A stretch of DNA of 64,000 bases from Tragulus kanchil (GCA_022376925.1 JAIOJX010000002.1:135108831-135172830), one strand, 5' to 3'; counted from the first letter of the stretch, positions 11,646 through 22,808 are shown. Translations and numbers: made by a program. Notes: generated by a model not told the origin, from the sequence alone.

Positions 11646-11842
11646 GTCACTGGGGCCGAAATACTCCTAACATTTGTGGGGTCCTCCCTTGGGACAGAAA
11701 TACTCTTAATGTCTGTGGGGTCCTCACTGGGGACAGACACACTCCTAATATTTGTGAGATCCTCACTGGGGGAAGACATCCTCCTAGTATTTGTGGGGTC
11801 CTCACTGGGGACAGGCACACTCCTAATATTTGTGAGGTCCAG
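11646..11842. repeat. 39-bp minisatellite, about 5 units
   Basis: ACTCCTAATATTTGTGGGGT-type units start at 11663, 11702, 11741, 11780 and 11819: exactly 39 bp apart with no indel. Because 39 is a multiple of three, open frames run through it on both strands (11582-11857 minus, 11676-11981 plus), giving 13-residue repeats. These frames have no start context or homology and are not called genes. It lies in CACNG3 intron 2, about 340 bp before exon 3. Confidence 0.92.
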
Positions 11843-12181
11843 GGCTGAGCTTCCCATAGAAACTCATAGATCATATGGGTCAAGGAGAACAGAGCATAGC
11901 AATGCCGTGGGCAGTGGGATGCCACGTGAGTCGAGGCTCAAAGCCCATGGCGCCTGCTCCACTGGCCCGTCACACATATAAAACATGCATTCAAAGGTCA
12001 AACTATGAAGCACTTCAGGATGATGACTACAGTGTTAACCCGAAGCACAGGGACGTACGTTAGGTTCAGACCATCTCCTCCTGCTCATGCACTGTCCTCC
12101 CACCAGACACCCCCATGCCCGTGGAGGGGGATCCCGGGGCTGGCGGGTTGCAGGTGGAACCCTCTCTCCTTCTCTCCGCAG

Positions 12182-12322
12182 GGGCTGTGAGGGCCTCCAG
12201 TGTCTTCCCCATCCTCAGCGTCACGCTGCTCTTCTTTGGCGGGCTCTGCGTGGCAGCCAGCGAGTTCCACCGTAGCAGACACAATGTCATCCTCAGCGCG
12301 GGCATCTTTTTTGTCTCTGCAG
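12182..12322 (+). CDS. CACNG3: CACNG3 exon 3 (141 bp)
   Basis: The acceptor is a pyrimidine-rich run ending CTCTCCGCAG at 12181; the donor GTGAGC starts at 12323. The first two bases finish the split Arg codon from exon 2. Forty-six full codons follow ([20 protein letters not shown], then [20 protein letters not shown], then IFFVSA), and the final G opens a Gly codon finished in exon 4. The 141-bp length is the usual one for this exon in the family. It encodes transmembrane segment 2 (about [21 protein letters not shown]), the short intracellular loop EFHRSRHN, and the start of transmembrane segment 3. A 126-codon antisense open frame over this exon is a shadow. Confidence 0.95.
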
Positions 12323-13145
12323 GTGAGCATCTGCCCTCGGCCCTGAGAGCCTCATAGGGCTGGGAGGACAAAGCCATGCTCTTCAGGGTGCCCTCCAGGG
12401 AAGGAGCAAGAAAGTGTCCCACTTGTGTGTTAAGAATGGGAACCAAAGACTTGAAAACGAACTGAAGATGCTGATACTCTAGCTGAAGAGTGCATGGAGG
12501 AAGATGAGGATACGGGGTACTTAGGTCAGCTTAGAGAGGGGAGAATGATTAAGAGCATGCATGTGTACATCTGTCCGGAGTGGGCAGGGAGCGTGCGTGG
12601 TGTGTGTCAGGTGGAATCTGAGAAATGGCTTCCGTTTGTTTTAAAGGGTCCAACTTTCTCTTCATTTGGAGGTGATTATGCACTGTCTCTGGTCCCTTGA
12701 GGCCTGAGTTTGCTGGTGAATTACTGTACTTACCTCTTCAAGTGCTCAACTCCTCAGAGTGTCCAGAGCATGTCTGAGAACAATGTGAAAATCAGCAGCC
12801 CCAGATGCTCTCAGAGAAGATCTTATCAATAGCAGCCCGCACAGAAAGATGGCAGAGGATGGCGAGGAGGAGACTGTTTCAAGAAAGGTCCCGTCTCTGC
12901 CTCCTCTCTCCTCCCTTCAGGACCATCTCACCTCCCCCTTTCTTATCTCCCTCTCTTCCCTCTGGGTTCCTGTGCCTCCACGCTTTTCTTCCCGCCCACC
13001 CCTACATCAGGGCCATCTGAATGAAATGCTTGAGATGAAAAGAACAAAGTAAGAGTGGAAGGGAGGAGAGCTTAACTCTTTGATGATGACCTCCAAATTT
13101 TGACTCAATAATGGTGGAATATTCACTGGGGGAGAAACAGAGGAA

Positions 13146-13356
13146 GGCTTCCCAGGTACCAATAGTGGTAAAGACTCTGCCTGCCAATGCAGGAGATGGA
13201 AGAGACATGGGTTTGATCTCTGGATTGAGAAGATCCCCTGGAGTAAGAAGTGGCAACCCCACTCCAGTATTCCTGCCTGGAGAATTCCATGGACAGAGGA
13301 GCCTGGCAGACTATAGTCCATAGGGTCACAAAGAGTCAGACACAACTTAGCGACAA
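13146..13356 (+). repeat. Bov-tA SINE (copy at 14267-14477)
   Basis: GGCTTCCCAGGTACCAATAG head, CCACTCCAGTATTCCTGCCT body and CAGACACAACTTAGCGAC end. The second copy is due to duplication 3. Confidence 0.92.
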
Positions 13357-13374
13357 AGCAGCCACAAAAAAACA

Positions 13375-13550
13375 GGTGGTTTTTACCAGATTCAGTTTGA
13401 ATTCTGCCTTTATCTGTGAAATGTTGCCCATATCCTATAACTTGATTTCCTCCACCGTAAAGTGGGGAAAAAAAATAACAGTACCTATTTCATAAGGCTG
13501 TGGGAAGGAGACTGAACATAAAAAGCACAATATTATTTTCTGGCATTGGG
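13375..13550 (+). repeat. MIR (copy at 14496-14671)
   Basis: ATTCAGTTTGAATTCTGCC, CTTGATTTCCTCCACCGTAA, AACAGTACCTATTTCATAAG and AAAAGCACAAT follow the MIR 3' half. Confidence 0.6.
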
Positions 13551-14667
13551 AAAGCAATCCAACAGTTCTGAAGTTGGAAACTCGGCATCCAGGCCCTTCT
13601 AAGATCTTGTTCGGGTTTATTGCCTACTGTCTCCCCTTCTGTGAAATGGGGAAGGAGGACAGCATCCAGCGCTGGATCTCTGGGAACTTAATGCAAGCCA
13701 CAGACCAGGAACACCACCCTTCAAAAACACAGGGTTCTGTGAACAGACGGTAACAGCTGGAAAAACCCCCTGGCATTTTCTCTTCATTTGGAGGTGATTA
13801 TGCACTGTCTCTGGTCCCTTGAGGCCTGAGTTTGCTGGTGAATTACTGTACTTACCTCTTCAAGTGCTCAACTCCTCAGAGTGTCCAGAGCATGTCTGAG
13901 AACAATGTGAAAATCAGCAGCCCCAGATGCTCTCAGAGAAGATCTTATCAATAGCAGCCCGCACAGAAAGATGGCAGAGGATGGCGAGGAGGAGACTGTT
14001 TCAAGAAAGGTCCCGTCTCTGCCTCCTCTCTCCTCCCTTCAGGACCATCTCACCTCCCCTTTCTTATCCCCCTCTCTTCCCTCTGGGTTCCTGTGCCTCC
14101 ACGCTTTTCTTCCCGCCCACCCCTACATCAGGGCCATCTGAATGAAATGCTTGAGATGAAAAGAACAAAGTAAGAGTGGAAGGGAGGAGAGCTTAACTCT
14201 TTGATGATGACCTCCAAATTTTGACTCAATAATGGTGGAATATTCACTGGGGGAGAAACAGAGGAAGGCTTCCCAGGTACCAATAGTGGTAAAGACTCTG
14301 CCTGCCAATGCAGGAGATGGAAGAGACATGGGTTTGATCTCTGGATTGAGAAGATCCCCTGGAGTAAGAAGTGGCAACCCCACTCCAGTATTCCTGCCTG
14401 GAGAATTCCATGGACAGAGGAGCCTGGCAGACTATAGTCCATAGGGTCACAAAGAGTCAGACACAACTTAGCGACAAAGCAGCCACAAAAAAACAGGTGG
14501 TTTTTACCAGATTCAGTTTGAATTCTGCCTTTATCTGTGAAATGTTGCCCATATCCTATAACTTGATTTCCTCCACCGTAAAGTGGGGAAAAAAAATAAC
14601 AGTACCTATTTCATAAGGCTGTGGGAAGGAGACTGAACATAAAAAGCACAATATTATTTTCTGGCAT

Positions 14668-16882
14668 TGGGAAAGCAATCCAACAGTTCTGAAGTTGGAA
14701 ACTCGGCATCCAGGCCCTTCTAAGATCTTGTTCGGGTTTATTGCCTACTGTCTCCCCTTCTGTGAAATGGGGAAGGAGGACAGCATCCAGCGCTGGATCT
14801 CTGGGAACTTAATGCAAGCCACAGACCAGGGGAACACCACCCCTTATCAGGGGAATAAGATCAGGCCGAAGGTGATGCTCTGTGTGAACAGACGGTAACA
14901 GCTGGAAAACCCAGAGACGTGGGTTCCTCTGAGCACATTCTGCTTGCCAGCAGTCCCTCCAGACCTCCTCGGCTCTGCCTGCCCCAGAGGGTGCTGTGTC
15001 ATCTGATGTGAGGGTTTCCTAAACAGAAGATCATTATTTTGTCCCCAAGGGGATTGTGAGGGAGCGTGTGTCACTAGCAACGTTCTTGTCTCAGAGGGTG
15101 TTGTGAGAGACAGCAAATGGATTAGACGCATGAGAACCAGGGAACATGAAAGGCGACAGCAAATTCCTGAAGTGGAGCCAGGAGCTGGGGGTCTAATCTT
15201 AGCTATCCCCGCCCCCGACCTCCCAGAGCTCCCTAAAAGGCTCCGTTTTTCCACCTGTAAGATGAAAGTTTGGGAGGATTCAGCACTCCCTAAGGCTCTT
15301 TTTGCTCAGTCATTCTAAGGTTCAGGCAAGCAGTCAACAACCCTTTATTGAGCACCTGCTATGTACCAGGCACTGGGTGCTCTCCAGATCATGGGCTCTG
15401 AAGTCGGGCTGCCGGGTGCAAATTATGGCTCTGCCACTTTCCTGCTGGAAATCTTGGGCAAATCTCTTAACCACACTGTGCCTCAGTTTCCTCATCTGAA
15501 AAAGGGACATAATAATGGCTCTACCCCTTAAGGCTGTTCAGAGGATTAAATAGTTGGTATATGGCAAACTCCGGGAGATGGTGAGGGAGGCCCAGCGTGC
15601 TCCAGTCCGTGAGGTCCCCAAGAGTTGGACACGACTTAGTGACTAAATAGCCACACATGAAAAGGGCCCAGAACTGCATCTAGCTGGCAGTAATGGTGCT
15701 GCACAGTAGCTGATATTATATTCATTGTACCATTCAATGGGCATGCTGACAATTGACAGATACGCATTTTTCCCAATGGGAAAGCAATCCAACAGTTCTG
15801 AAGTTGGAAACTCGGCATCCAGGCCCTTCTAAGATCTTGTTCGGGTTTATTGCCTACTGTCTCCCCTTCTGTGAAATGGGGAAGGAGGACAGCATCCAGC
15901 GCTGGATCTCTGGGAACTTAATGCAAGCCACAGACCAGGGGAACACCACCCCTTATCAGGGGAATAAGATCAGGCCGAAGGTGATGCTCTGTGTGAACAG
16001 ACGGTAACAGCTGGAAAACCCAGAGACGTGGGTTCCTCTGAGCACATTCTGCTTGCCAGCAGTCCCTCCAGACCTCCTCGGCTCTGCCTGCCCCAGAGGG
16101 TGCTGTGTCATCTGATGTGAGGGTTTCCTAAACAGAAGATCATTATTTTGTCCCCCAAGGGGATTGTGAGGGGAGCGTGTGTCACTAGCAACGTTCTTGT
16201 CTCAGAGGGTGTTGTGAGAGACAGCAAATGGATTAGACGCATGAGAACCAGGGAACATGAAAGGCGACAGCAAATTCCTGAAGTGGAGCCAGGAGCTGGG
16301 GGTCTAATCTTAGCTATCCCCCCGCCCCTGACCTCCCAGAGCTCCCTAAAAAGGCTCCGTTTTTCCACCTGTAAGATGAAAGTTTGGGAGGATTCAGCAC
16401 TCCCTAAGGCTCTTTTTGCTCAGTCATTCTAAGGTTCAGGCAAGCAGTCAACAACCCTTTATTGAGCACCTGCTATGTACCAGGCACTGGGTGCTCTCCA
16501 GATCATGGGCTCTGAAGTCGGGCTGCCGGGTGCAAATTATGGCTCTGCCACTTTCCTGCTGGAAATCTTGGGCAAATCTCTTAACCACACTGTGCCTCAG
16601 TTTCCTCATCTGAAAAAGGGACATAATAATGGCTCTACCCCTTAAGGCTGTTCAGAGGATTAAATAGTTGGTATATGGCAAACTCTGGGAGATGGTGAGG
16701 GAGGCCCAGCGTGCTCCAGTCCGTGAGGTCCCCAAGAGTTGGACACGACTTAGTGACTAAATAGCCACACATGAAAAGGGCCCAGAACTGCATCTAGCTG
16801 GCAGTAATGGTGCTGCACAGTAGCTGATATTATATTCATTGTACCATTCAATGGGCATGCTGACAATTCGACAGATACGCAC
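14668..16882. repeat. Direct duplication 4 (copies 14668-15768 and 15777-16882)
   Basis: Unit of about 1109 bp. Copy 1 ends ACAGATACGCATTTTTCCCA where copy 2 continues ACGCACTGTGCTCTCG. It overlaps duplication 3, so the segment beginning GGGAAAGCAATCCAACAG occurs three times (13549, 14670, 15779). Differences are mainly C/G homopolymer lengths (15209 against 16320) and one C/T. Confidence 0.96.
15390..15650 (+). repeat. MIR followed by a BovB/Bov-A 3'-end fragment (copy 16498-16765)
   Basis: A good MIR: TATGGCTCTGCCACTTTCCT, CAGTTTCCTCATCTGAAAAA, GAGGATTAAATAG. Next comes AACTCCGGGAGATGGTGAGG to GTTGGACACGACTTAGTGAC, the BovB/Bov-A tail. Confidence 0.8.
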
Positions 16883-16984
16883 TGTGCTCTCGCTTTGGGC
16901 CAGACTCTGGGAAAAGGGATAAGACCATTGCAATGAACAAACCTAGCTTAGACCTGCCCTCAGGGAGCTTTTAAGAGATAGTCG

Positions 16985-17180
16985 TGGTGGAGATCTAAGT
17001 TGTGTCCAACTCTTGCGACCTCATGTAGCCTTCCAGGCTCCTTGGTTCATGGGATTCTCCAGGCAACACTTGAGAGGGTTACCATTTCCTTCTCCAGGGA
17101 ATCTTCCCGACCCAGGGATCGAACTTGGGTCTCCTACATCTCAGGCAGACTCTTTACCAACTGAACTGCGAAGGAAGCCC
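16985..17180 (-). repeat. Bov-tA SINE, reverse
   Basis: GTGTCCAACTCTTGCGACCT, GGATTCTCCAGGCAACAC and GGGATCGAACTTGGGTCTCC are in reverse order, ending GAAGGAAGCCC. Confidence 0.88.
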
Positions 17181-17385
17181 TGGGTTCAAATCCCTCCTCT
17201 GCCATTTCCCAACTGCATTGACTTGGGAAGTTATTTATCTTCTCTGTGTCCCAGTTTCTTCGTCTGTAAGAAAGTTGGGTTTTTAGGGGGCGTGGCGGGT
17301 TTGTCTTATGTTAACAATCCTGTTGCAATAGTTAATTGAGATGCTGCACTGGAAGACTTTGCATGGTGCTTAGTACATCGTCAGT
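17181..17385 (+). repeat. MIR
   Basis: TGGGTTCAAATCCCTCCTCT, CCCAGTTTCTTCGTCTGTAA and GCATGGTGCTTAGTACATCG cover most of the element. Confidence 0.65.
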
Positions 17386-18032
17386 TCCCCAGAAATAAGC
17401 AGCAACTCGCTTGGCTTGTCACCTCCTCTAACCTGGGCTGACATCCAAGTGCCTCTTTGAGCTTCTTCTCTTTTTTTCCCCAGCAAGAATTCTCTTCGGG
17501 GCTTCTCAAACTTTGCCACCAAAACCTCCCTGTGGGCAGAGGAGAGTGAAAAATGTGGCCCTGGGGAGTGAGGGGGCATCACCTTCCACAAGCTGAAATG
17601 TCTTTGAAGTCTGTCTCCCATTTATACTTAAAAATTCATGTGGATTCTGCTCTCTCCTCCTTATTATATCCATGTTCATTTTAATATAAAAGAATAAAGA
17701 ATGTCTTACCTACTCATCTTCAAGCCAAACTGACACTCCAGGAAGAGGAGTCGTTTTTTCCTCCTGTGGTTTTCTGCAGCCTGACACAGAGCTGGCTGTG
17801 TCAGCCCCCATAGGAAGAAATAGCTCAGTGATTAGACCTCACTGCCTACCCGCTGAGCGCCCACGCTGGGGAAAGCCAGGAGGAGACAGGGTAGAAGTGG
17901 ACCCTGGCCCTGCCCTCTAGGGAAGAGTCCAAGATAGAGTGTGGTCAGAGACCATATTTAAAATATGAATCTCCTGAATGGCATGAGCACCAGACGATCA
18001 GAATGGTAGCACTGGAGAAGAACGGGGTGACC
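17386..18032. other. Intron 3, no recognised feature
   Basis: Unique-looking sequence with no repeat family or exon-like open frame. Confidence 0.5.
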
Positions 18033-18344
18033 AAGGCCAAGCTTTAACCCTCTATACTGATGAATCTATTTGCAGGGCAGGAATAGAGATGCAGACATAG
18101 GGAAATGGATGTGTGGATATGAGATGGGGGGATGAATTGGGATTGACGCATTTGCGCTGTCGTGTATGAAACAGAGAACTGGTGGGAATCCACTGGGTGG
18201 CACATGGAGCTCAGTTCAGTGCTCTGCGGTGACCTGGGTGGGTGGGAGGGCTAGAGGGTGGTGACGTCCAAGAGGGAGGGGACATATGGGTAGCTGATTC
18301 ATGCTGTTGTACAGTAGAAACGAACACAACATTGCAAAGTAACT

Positions 18345-18546
18345 ATGTGTGCTCACTTGCTTAGTGGTGTCTGACCCTTTGCAGCCTTATGGACTGAACC
18401 CCGCCTAGCTCCTTAGTCCATGGAATTTTCAAGACAAGAATACTGGAGTGGGTGGCCACTTCCTACTTCAGGAGATCAAACCTACGACTCTTGGGTCTCT
18501 TGCACTGGCAGGTGGATTCTTTACCCCTAGCGTCACCTGGGAAGCC
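18345..18546 (-). repeat. Bov-tA SINE, reverse (copy 19440-19641)
   Basis: Reverse-oriented Bov-tA: GCTCACTTGCTTAGTGGTGT, GAATACTGGAGTGGGTGGCC, then GGTGGATTCTTTACCCCTAG and GGGAAGCCC. Confidence 0.88.
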
Positions 18547-18702
18547 CTAACGCAACTATATCCCAGTTTAAAAAAAAAGTTACTCTTCAGTTACTGAACT
18601 CTGGGAGATCCCTGGGGAAAGTAGGAGGCATTCAAGGAATGGAGAGGATACCTAGCGGGCCAATGGAAATGATTATTTGCCAACTGATACTGGGAACTGT
18701 GG

Positions 18703-18915
18703 GCTTCCCAGGTGGCACTTCCCAGTGGTAAAGAACCCTCCTACCAATGCAGGAGACATGAGACTTGAGTTTGATCCCTAGGTCCAGAAGATCCCCTGGA
18801 GGAGGACAAGGCAACCCCCTCCAGTATTCTTGCCTGGAGAAACCCATAGACAGTGGAGCCTGGTGGGCGATGGTCCATTGAGTCTCAAAGAATCAGACAC
18901 GACTGAAGTGACTGA
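18703..18915 (+). repeat. Bov-tA SINE (copy 19798-20010)
   Basis: GGGCTTCCCAGGTGGCACTT head, CCAGTATTCTTGCCTGGAGA body, CAGACACGACTGAAGTGACT end. It faces the reverse Bov-tA 157 bp upstream. Confidence 0.92.
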
Positions 18916-20230
18916 GCACAGACATGCTGGGAACTGTAACAAGAGACAACCTCCCTTCAGAACCTCCCTAAAGGCAGCCTGCATTCATAGATGAGGAGTC
19001 GTCAGCTGATGTATGGACCTCCCTGAGTCATTCCTGGTATCAAGGCCCAGATGAGGCCCTTAAAGCAAAGAGCTGCAAAGAGACATTGTCAGCTTTGGAG
19101 CGATCGTGTGACCCGAAGTCTATCAGTAAGGCCAAGCTTTAACCCTCTATACTGATGAATCTATTTGCAGGGCAGGAATAGAGATGCAGACATAGGGAAA
19201 TGGATGTGTGGATATGAGATGGGGGGATGAATTGGGATTGACGCATTTGCGCTGTCGTGTATGAAACAGAGAACTGGTGGGAATCCACTGGGTGGCACAT
19301 GGAGCTCAGTTCAGTGCTCTGCGGTGACCTGGGTGGGTGGGAGGGCTAGAGGGTGGTGACGTCCAAGAGGGAGGGGACATATGGGTAGCTGATTCATGCT
19401 GTTGTACAGTAGAAACGAACACAACATTGCAAAGTAACTATGTGTGCTCACTTGCTTAGTGGTGTCTGACCCTTTGCAGCCTTATGGACTGAACCCCGCC
19501 TAGCTCCTTAGTCCATGGAATTTTCAAGACAAGAATACTGGAGTGGGTGGCCACTTCCTACTTCAGGAGATCAAACCTACGACTCTTGGGTCTCTTGCAC
19601 TGGCAGGTGGATTCTTTACCCCTAGCGTCACCTGGGAAGCCCTAACGCAACTATATCCCAGTTTAAAAAAAAAGTTACTCTTCAGTTACTGAACTCTGGG
19701 AGATCCCTGGGGAAAGTAGGAGGCATTCAAGGAATGGAGAGGATACCTAGCGGGCCAATGGAAATGATTATTTGCCAACTGATACTGGGAACTGTGGGCT
19801 TCCCAGGTGGCACTTCCCAGTGGTAAAGAACCCTCCTACCAATGCAGGAGACATGAGACTTGAGTTTGATCCCTAGGTCCAGAAGATCCCCTGGAGGAGG
19901 ACAAGGCAACCCCCTCCAGTATTCTTGCCTGGAGAAACCCATAGACAGTGGAGCCTGGTGGGCGATGGTCCATTGAGTCTCAAAGAATCAGACACGACTG
20001 AAGTGACTGAGCACAGACATGCTGGGAACTGTAACAAGAGACAACCTCCCTTCAGAACCTCCCTAAAGGCAGCCTGCATTCATAGATGAGGAGTCGTCAG
20101 CTGATGTATGGACCTCCCTGAGTCATTCCTGGTATCAAGGCCCAGATGAGGCCCTTAAAGCAAAGAGCTGCAAAGAGACATTGTCAGCTTTGGAGCGATC
20201 GTGTGAGAGAAGCAGCCACAGACCCTTAGG

Positions 20231-20689
20231 TTCTATCAGTTCTTACTGCTCTCTAGAGAATCCATTTCTTCAAGCGACTGAGCCGCTCTTTCCAGAGCTG
20301 TTCTGTTGGCACTTGGGGACACTAAATCTGCAGATCTTGCCGACAGGGGACAACAGCTTTGTGGTTCCCTATTCCTGATGCTTGAACAATAGCTAATTTA
20401 AAACCTTACTGTATGCCCCTGTGCAGATAAAAAGATGGAGCTAGATCCTGCCCCTTCCCCATGGGTCATTCTTTACCCCAAACGGCAGCTCCAGACCCAG
20501 GCATGTGCACTGGGAAGCCACATTTGAACTCTCAATAGGCATTTCTAGCCCCACTCCTCTTCTCTGAGCCTGTTATCGCTGCTGCCTCATGCTGCAGTTC
20601 AACCTCCCCATCATCCAAGCGAGAACCCTTACTGTAAGCCATTCTCAACTCTGTTGTCAATAGCCTTTCATCTCCTGGCTCACCAGGAG
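20231..20689. other. Intron 3, no recognised feature
   Basis: Unique-looking sequence. Open frames are short and without family signature. Confidence 0.5.
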
Positions 20690-20910
20690 ATGTTCAGGAC
20701 CCAGCTTAAATGTCACCTTGTCTTCAGAACAAAGTGGCTTAGTCATCCTCTCTCTGCTCCTGAACTATTTTACATGTGTCTCTGGTGGAATCCTTACGGT
20801 ATTTTGCTATAATTGCCTTTACGTGTCAGTCTCTCCTACTAATGGTGAGGAATTCAAGGGCAAGGATCTGTGTCTCGTTCATTTTACCATGCTCATGACT
20901 TAGTGCTGAA
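20690..20910 (+). repeat. L2 LINE 3' end
   Basis: CAGCTTAAATGTCACCTTGT, then TCTCTCCTACTAATGGTGAG, AAGGGCAAGGATCTGTGTCT and CGTTCATTTTACCATGC match the L2 3' region order. Confidence 0.6.
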
Positions 20911-21223
20911 GACTTGAGTTTTGATGAAATGAATTGCTTCTAAGAGAAAATACGTGCATTCTGAGGTCTACCGCCCTTTCTGAAGGAGTAAGGTGTATTC
21001 TTTAGCTGAATGCTTCCCACCGGGGATGGATCGGCAGAATTCTTCATCTCCGGAGAGACAGACCCTACAAGAAGAAGAGCTCAGCAGCTGGATTTCCTGG
21101 CCATACATCCATTCTCCTCTCTCCCTGTCATCTCCACGTTTTTTCAATAACGAGTTCAAGTCGAAAAGTGACAGTTACCTTTGAGGTTTATAAAGGATGT
21201 GTCTTTCTTTCCCCTTCTTGTAG

Positions 21224-21735
21224 GGTTAAGCAACATCATCGGCATCATAGTTTATATATCAGCCAATGCTGGAGACCCAGGGCAGCGTGACTCCAAAAAG
21301 AGCTACTCCTACGGCTGGTCCTTTTACTTCGGAGCCTTCTCTTTCATCATCGCGGAAATTGTGGGAGTCGTCGCCGTGCACATCTATATAGAAAAACATC
21401 AGCAGTTACGTGCCAAGTCCCACTCGGAGCTCCTGAAGAAATCTACCTTCGCTCGCCTTCCACCCTACAGGTATAGATTCCGGAGGCGGTCGAGCTCCCG
21501 CTCCACAGAACCCAGATCCCGAGACCTGTCTCCCATCAGCAAAGGCTTCCACACCATCCCTTCCACAGACATCTCAATGTTCACCCTCTCCCGGGACCCC
21601 TCAAAGATCACCATGGGGACCCTCCTCAACTCCGACCGGGACCACGCTTTTCTACAGTTCCACAACTCCACGCCCAAAGAGTACAAGGAGTCGTTGCATA
21701 ATAATCCGGCTAACAGGCGCACCACGCCCGTCTGA
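21224..21735 (+). CDS. CACNG3: CACNG3 exon 4, first copy, terminal coding exon
   Basis: The acceptor is TCTTTCCCCTTCTTGTAG ending at 21223. Two bases complete the split Gly; 169 codons and TGA at 21733-21735 follow. In order it encodes: the rest of TM3 ([17 protein letters not shown]); a short extracellular loop (PGQRDSKKS); TM4 (about [20 protein letters not shown], continuing AVHIYI); and a long cytoplasmic tail. The tail has an Arg/Ser-rich stretch ([18 protein letters not shown]), which in TARPs is the multi-phosphorylated, membrane-binding segment, and ends RRTTPV, a class I PDZ ligand that binds PSD-95-type scaffolds (family knowledge). The [12 protein letters not shown] motif matches the family. 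An in-frame ATG at 21181 lies in intron 3 and is not a start. An almost identical second copy follows at 22297-22808. Confidence 0.95.
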
Positions 21736-22296
21736 ACTGACCTCTGCCCTCCACCCTCCGCCCCAGCACAACCTGGGGGAGGATCTGGACAGAGGGGTCT
21801 CTGAGGTTGCATGGCATGGTCCTCGTGATGGTATTACTTTTTACAAAGAATGAAGCCAAATGGACTCAGCCCTCTCCCATCCTTTGCCCCTAGCCCTCCA
21901 GGTCCTGATCTCTCCTCCCCTTTCCTAACTTTTCATCCCAATCCCATGAGGTCGTTTCTCTCTCTGTGTATCTGTGCCAGATGTTTTCCTTTCTTCCTTC
22001 TTTACTGGAAGGACCTCCTCATTCTTCCCTCCTTGGAAGAGGACTTTATTCAAAGTCATGGGTGGTGGCTGGTGGGGGGGGATCGCCAAATCCCTAGGTG
22101 TGTGTGCAGATGTCCCCGTTGTCCACTCATGCAGATCCTACAAGAAGAAGAGCTCAGCAGCTGGATTTCCTGGCCATACATCCATTCTCCTCTCTCCCTG
22201 TCATCTCCACGTTTTTTCAATAACGAGTTCAAGTCGAAAAGTGACAGTTACCTTTGAGGTTTATAAAGGATGTGTCTTTCTTTCCCCTTCTTGTAG

Positions 22297-22808
22297 GGTT
22301 AAGCAACATCATCGGCATCATAGTTTATATATCAGCCAATGCTGGAGACCCAGGGCAGCGTGACTCCAAAAAGAGCTACCCCCACGGCTGGTCCTTTTAC
22401 TTCGGAGCCTTCTCTTTCATCATCGCGGAAATTGTGGGAGTCGTCGCCGTGCACATCTATATAGAAAAACATCAGCAGTTACGTGCCAAGTCCCACTCGG
22501 AGCTCCTGAAGAAATCTACCTTCGCTCGCCTTCCACCCTACAGGTATAGATTCCGGAGGCGGTCGAGCTCCCGCTCCACAGAACCCAGATCCCGAGACCT
22601 GTCTCCCATCAGCAAAGGCTTCCACACCATCCCTTCCACAGACATCTCAATGTTCACCCTCTCCCGGGACCCCTCAAAGATCACCATGGGGACCCTCCTC
22701 AACTCCGACCGGGACCACGCTTTTCTACAGTTCCACAACTCCACGCCCAAAGAGTACAAGGAGTCGTTGCATAATAATCCGGCTAACAGGCGCACCACGC
22801 CCGTCTGA
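22297..22808 (+). CDS. CACNG3: Duplicate copy of CACNG3 exon 4 (probable assembly duplication)
   Basis: This is a direct copy of the terminal exon 1073 bp downstream, with the same acceptor (TTCTTGTAG ending at 22296), the same stop and the same 3' flank. It differs from copy 1 by T to C at 22380 and 22383, changing Ser-Tyr to Pro-His just before TM4 (SYPHGWSFY instead of SYSYGWSFY). That motif is invariant in the related subunits I know, so copy 1 looks canonical. Splicing to the first copy would already give a complete protein, so this copy would add nothing. Its 3' flank continues into unique downstream sequence, whereas copy 1's flank jumps back at 22137. I infer one real exon, represented twice. 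Confidence 0.85.

Larger units (their letters stand above)
12655..14911. repeat. Direct duplication 3 (copies 12655-13770 and 13777-14911)
   Basis: Unit of about 1122 bp. The end of copy 1 (13710-13770) is a scrambled, shortened version of 14830-14905 (both keep GTGAACAGACGGTAACAGCT). It then jumps back to TTTCTCTTCATTTGGAGG. The unit carries a Bov-tA and a MIR. Confidence 0.95.
18033..20215. repeat. Direct duplication 5 (copies 18033-19127 and 19128-20215)
   Basis: Unit of 1095 bp. Copy 1 breaks after GGAGCGATCGTGTGA; copy 2 continues GAGAGAAGCAGCC. A short garbled linker ending TCTATCAGT at the join resembles copy 2's continuation at about 20214-20222. The copies are otherwise almost identical. 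Confidence 0.96.

Noticed and set aside
11582..11981. Frames through the 39-bp repeat as a repeat-protein gene; also the array as a CRISPR-like repeat
   Set aside because: Units are contiguous with no spacers, in an intron of a mammalian gene; the frame is open only because 39 is divisible by three.
12066..12446. 126-codon minus-strand frame over CACNG3 exon 3
   Set aside because: Antisense shadow of a coding exon; no family resemblance.
21181..21735. A 184-codon frame starting at ATG 21181 as a stand-alone gene (and its twin at 22254-22808)
   Set aside because: The first 14-15 codons are intron 3 including the polypyrimidine tract and AG acceptor; the rest is CACNG3 exon 4.
21465..21812. 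115-codon minus-strand frame over CACNG3 exon 4 (twin 22538-22885)
   Set aside because: Antisense shadow of the C-tail coding sequence.
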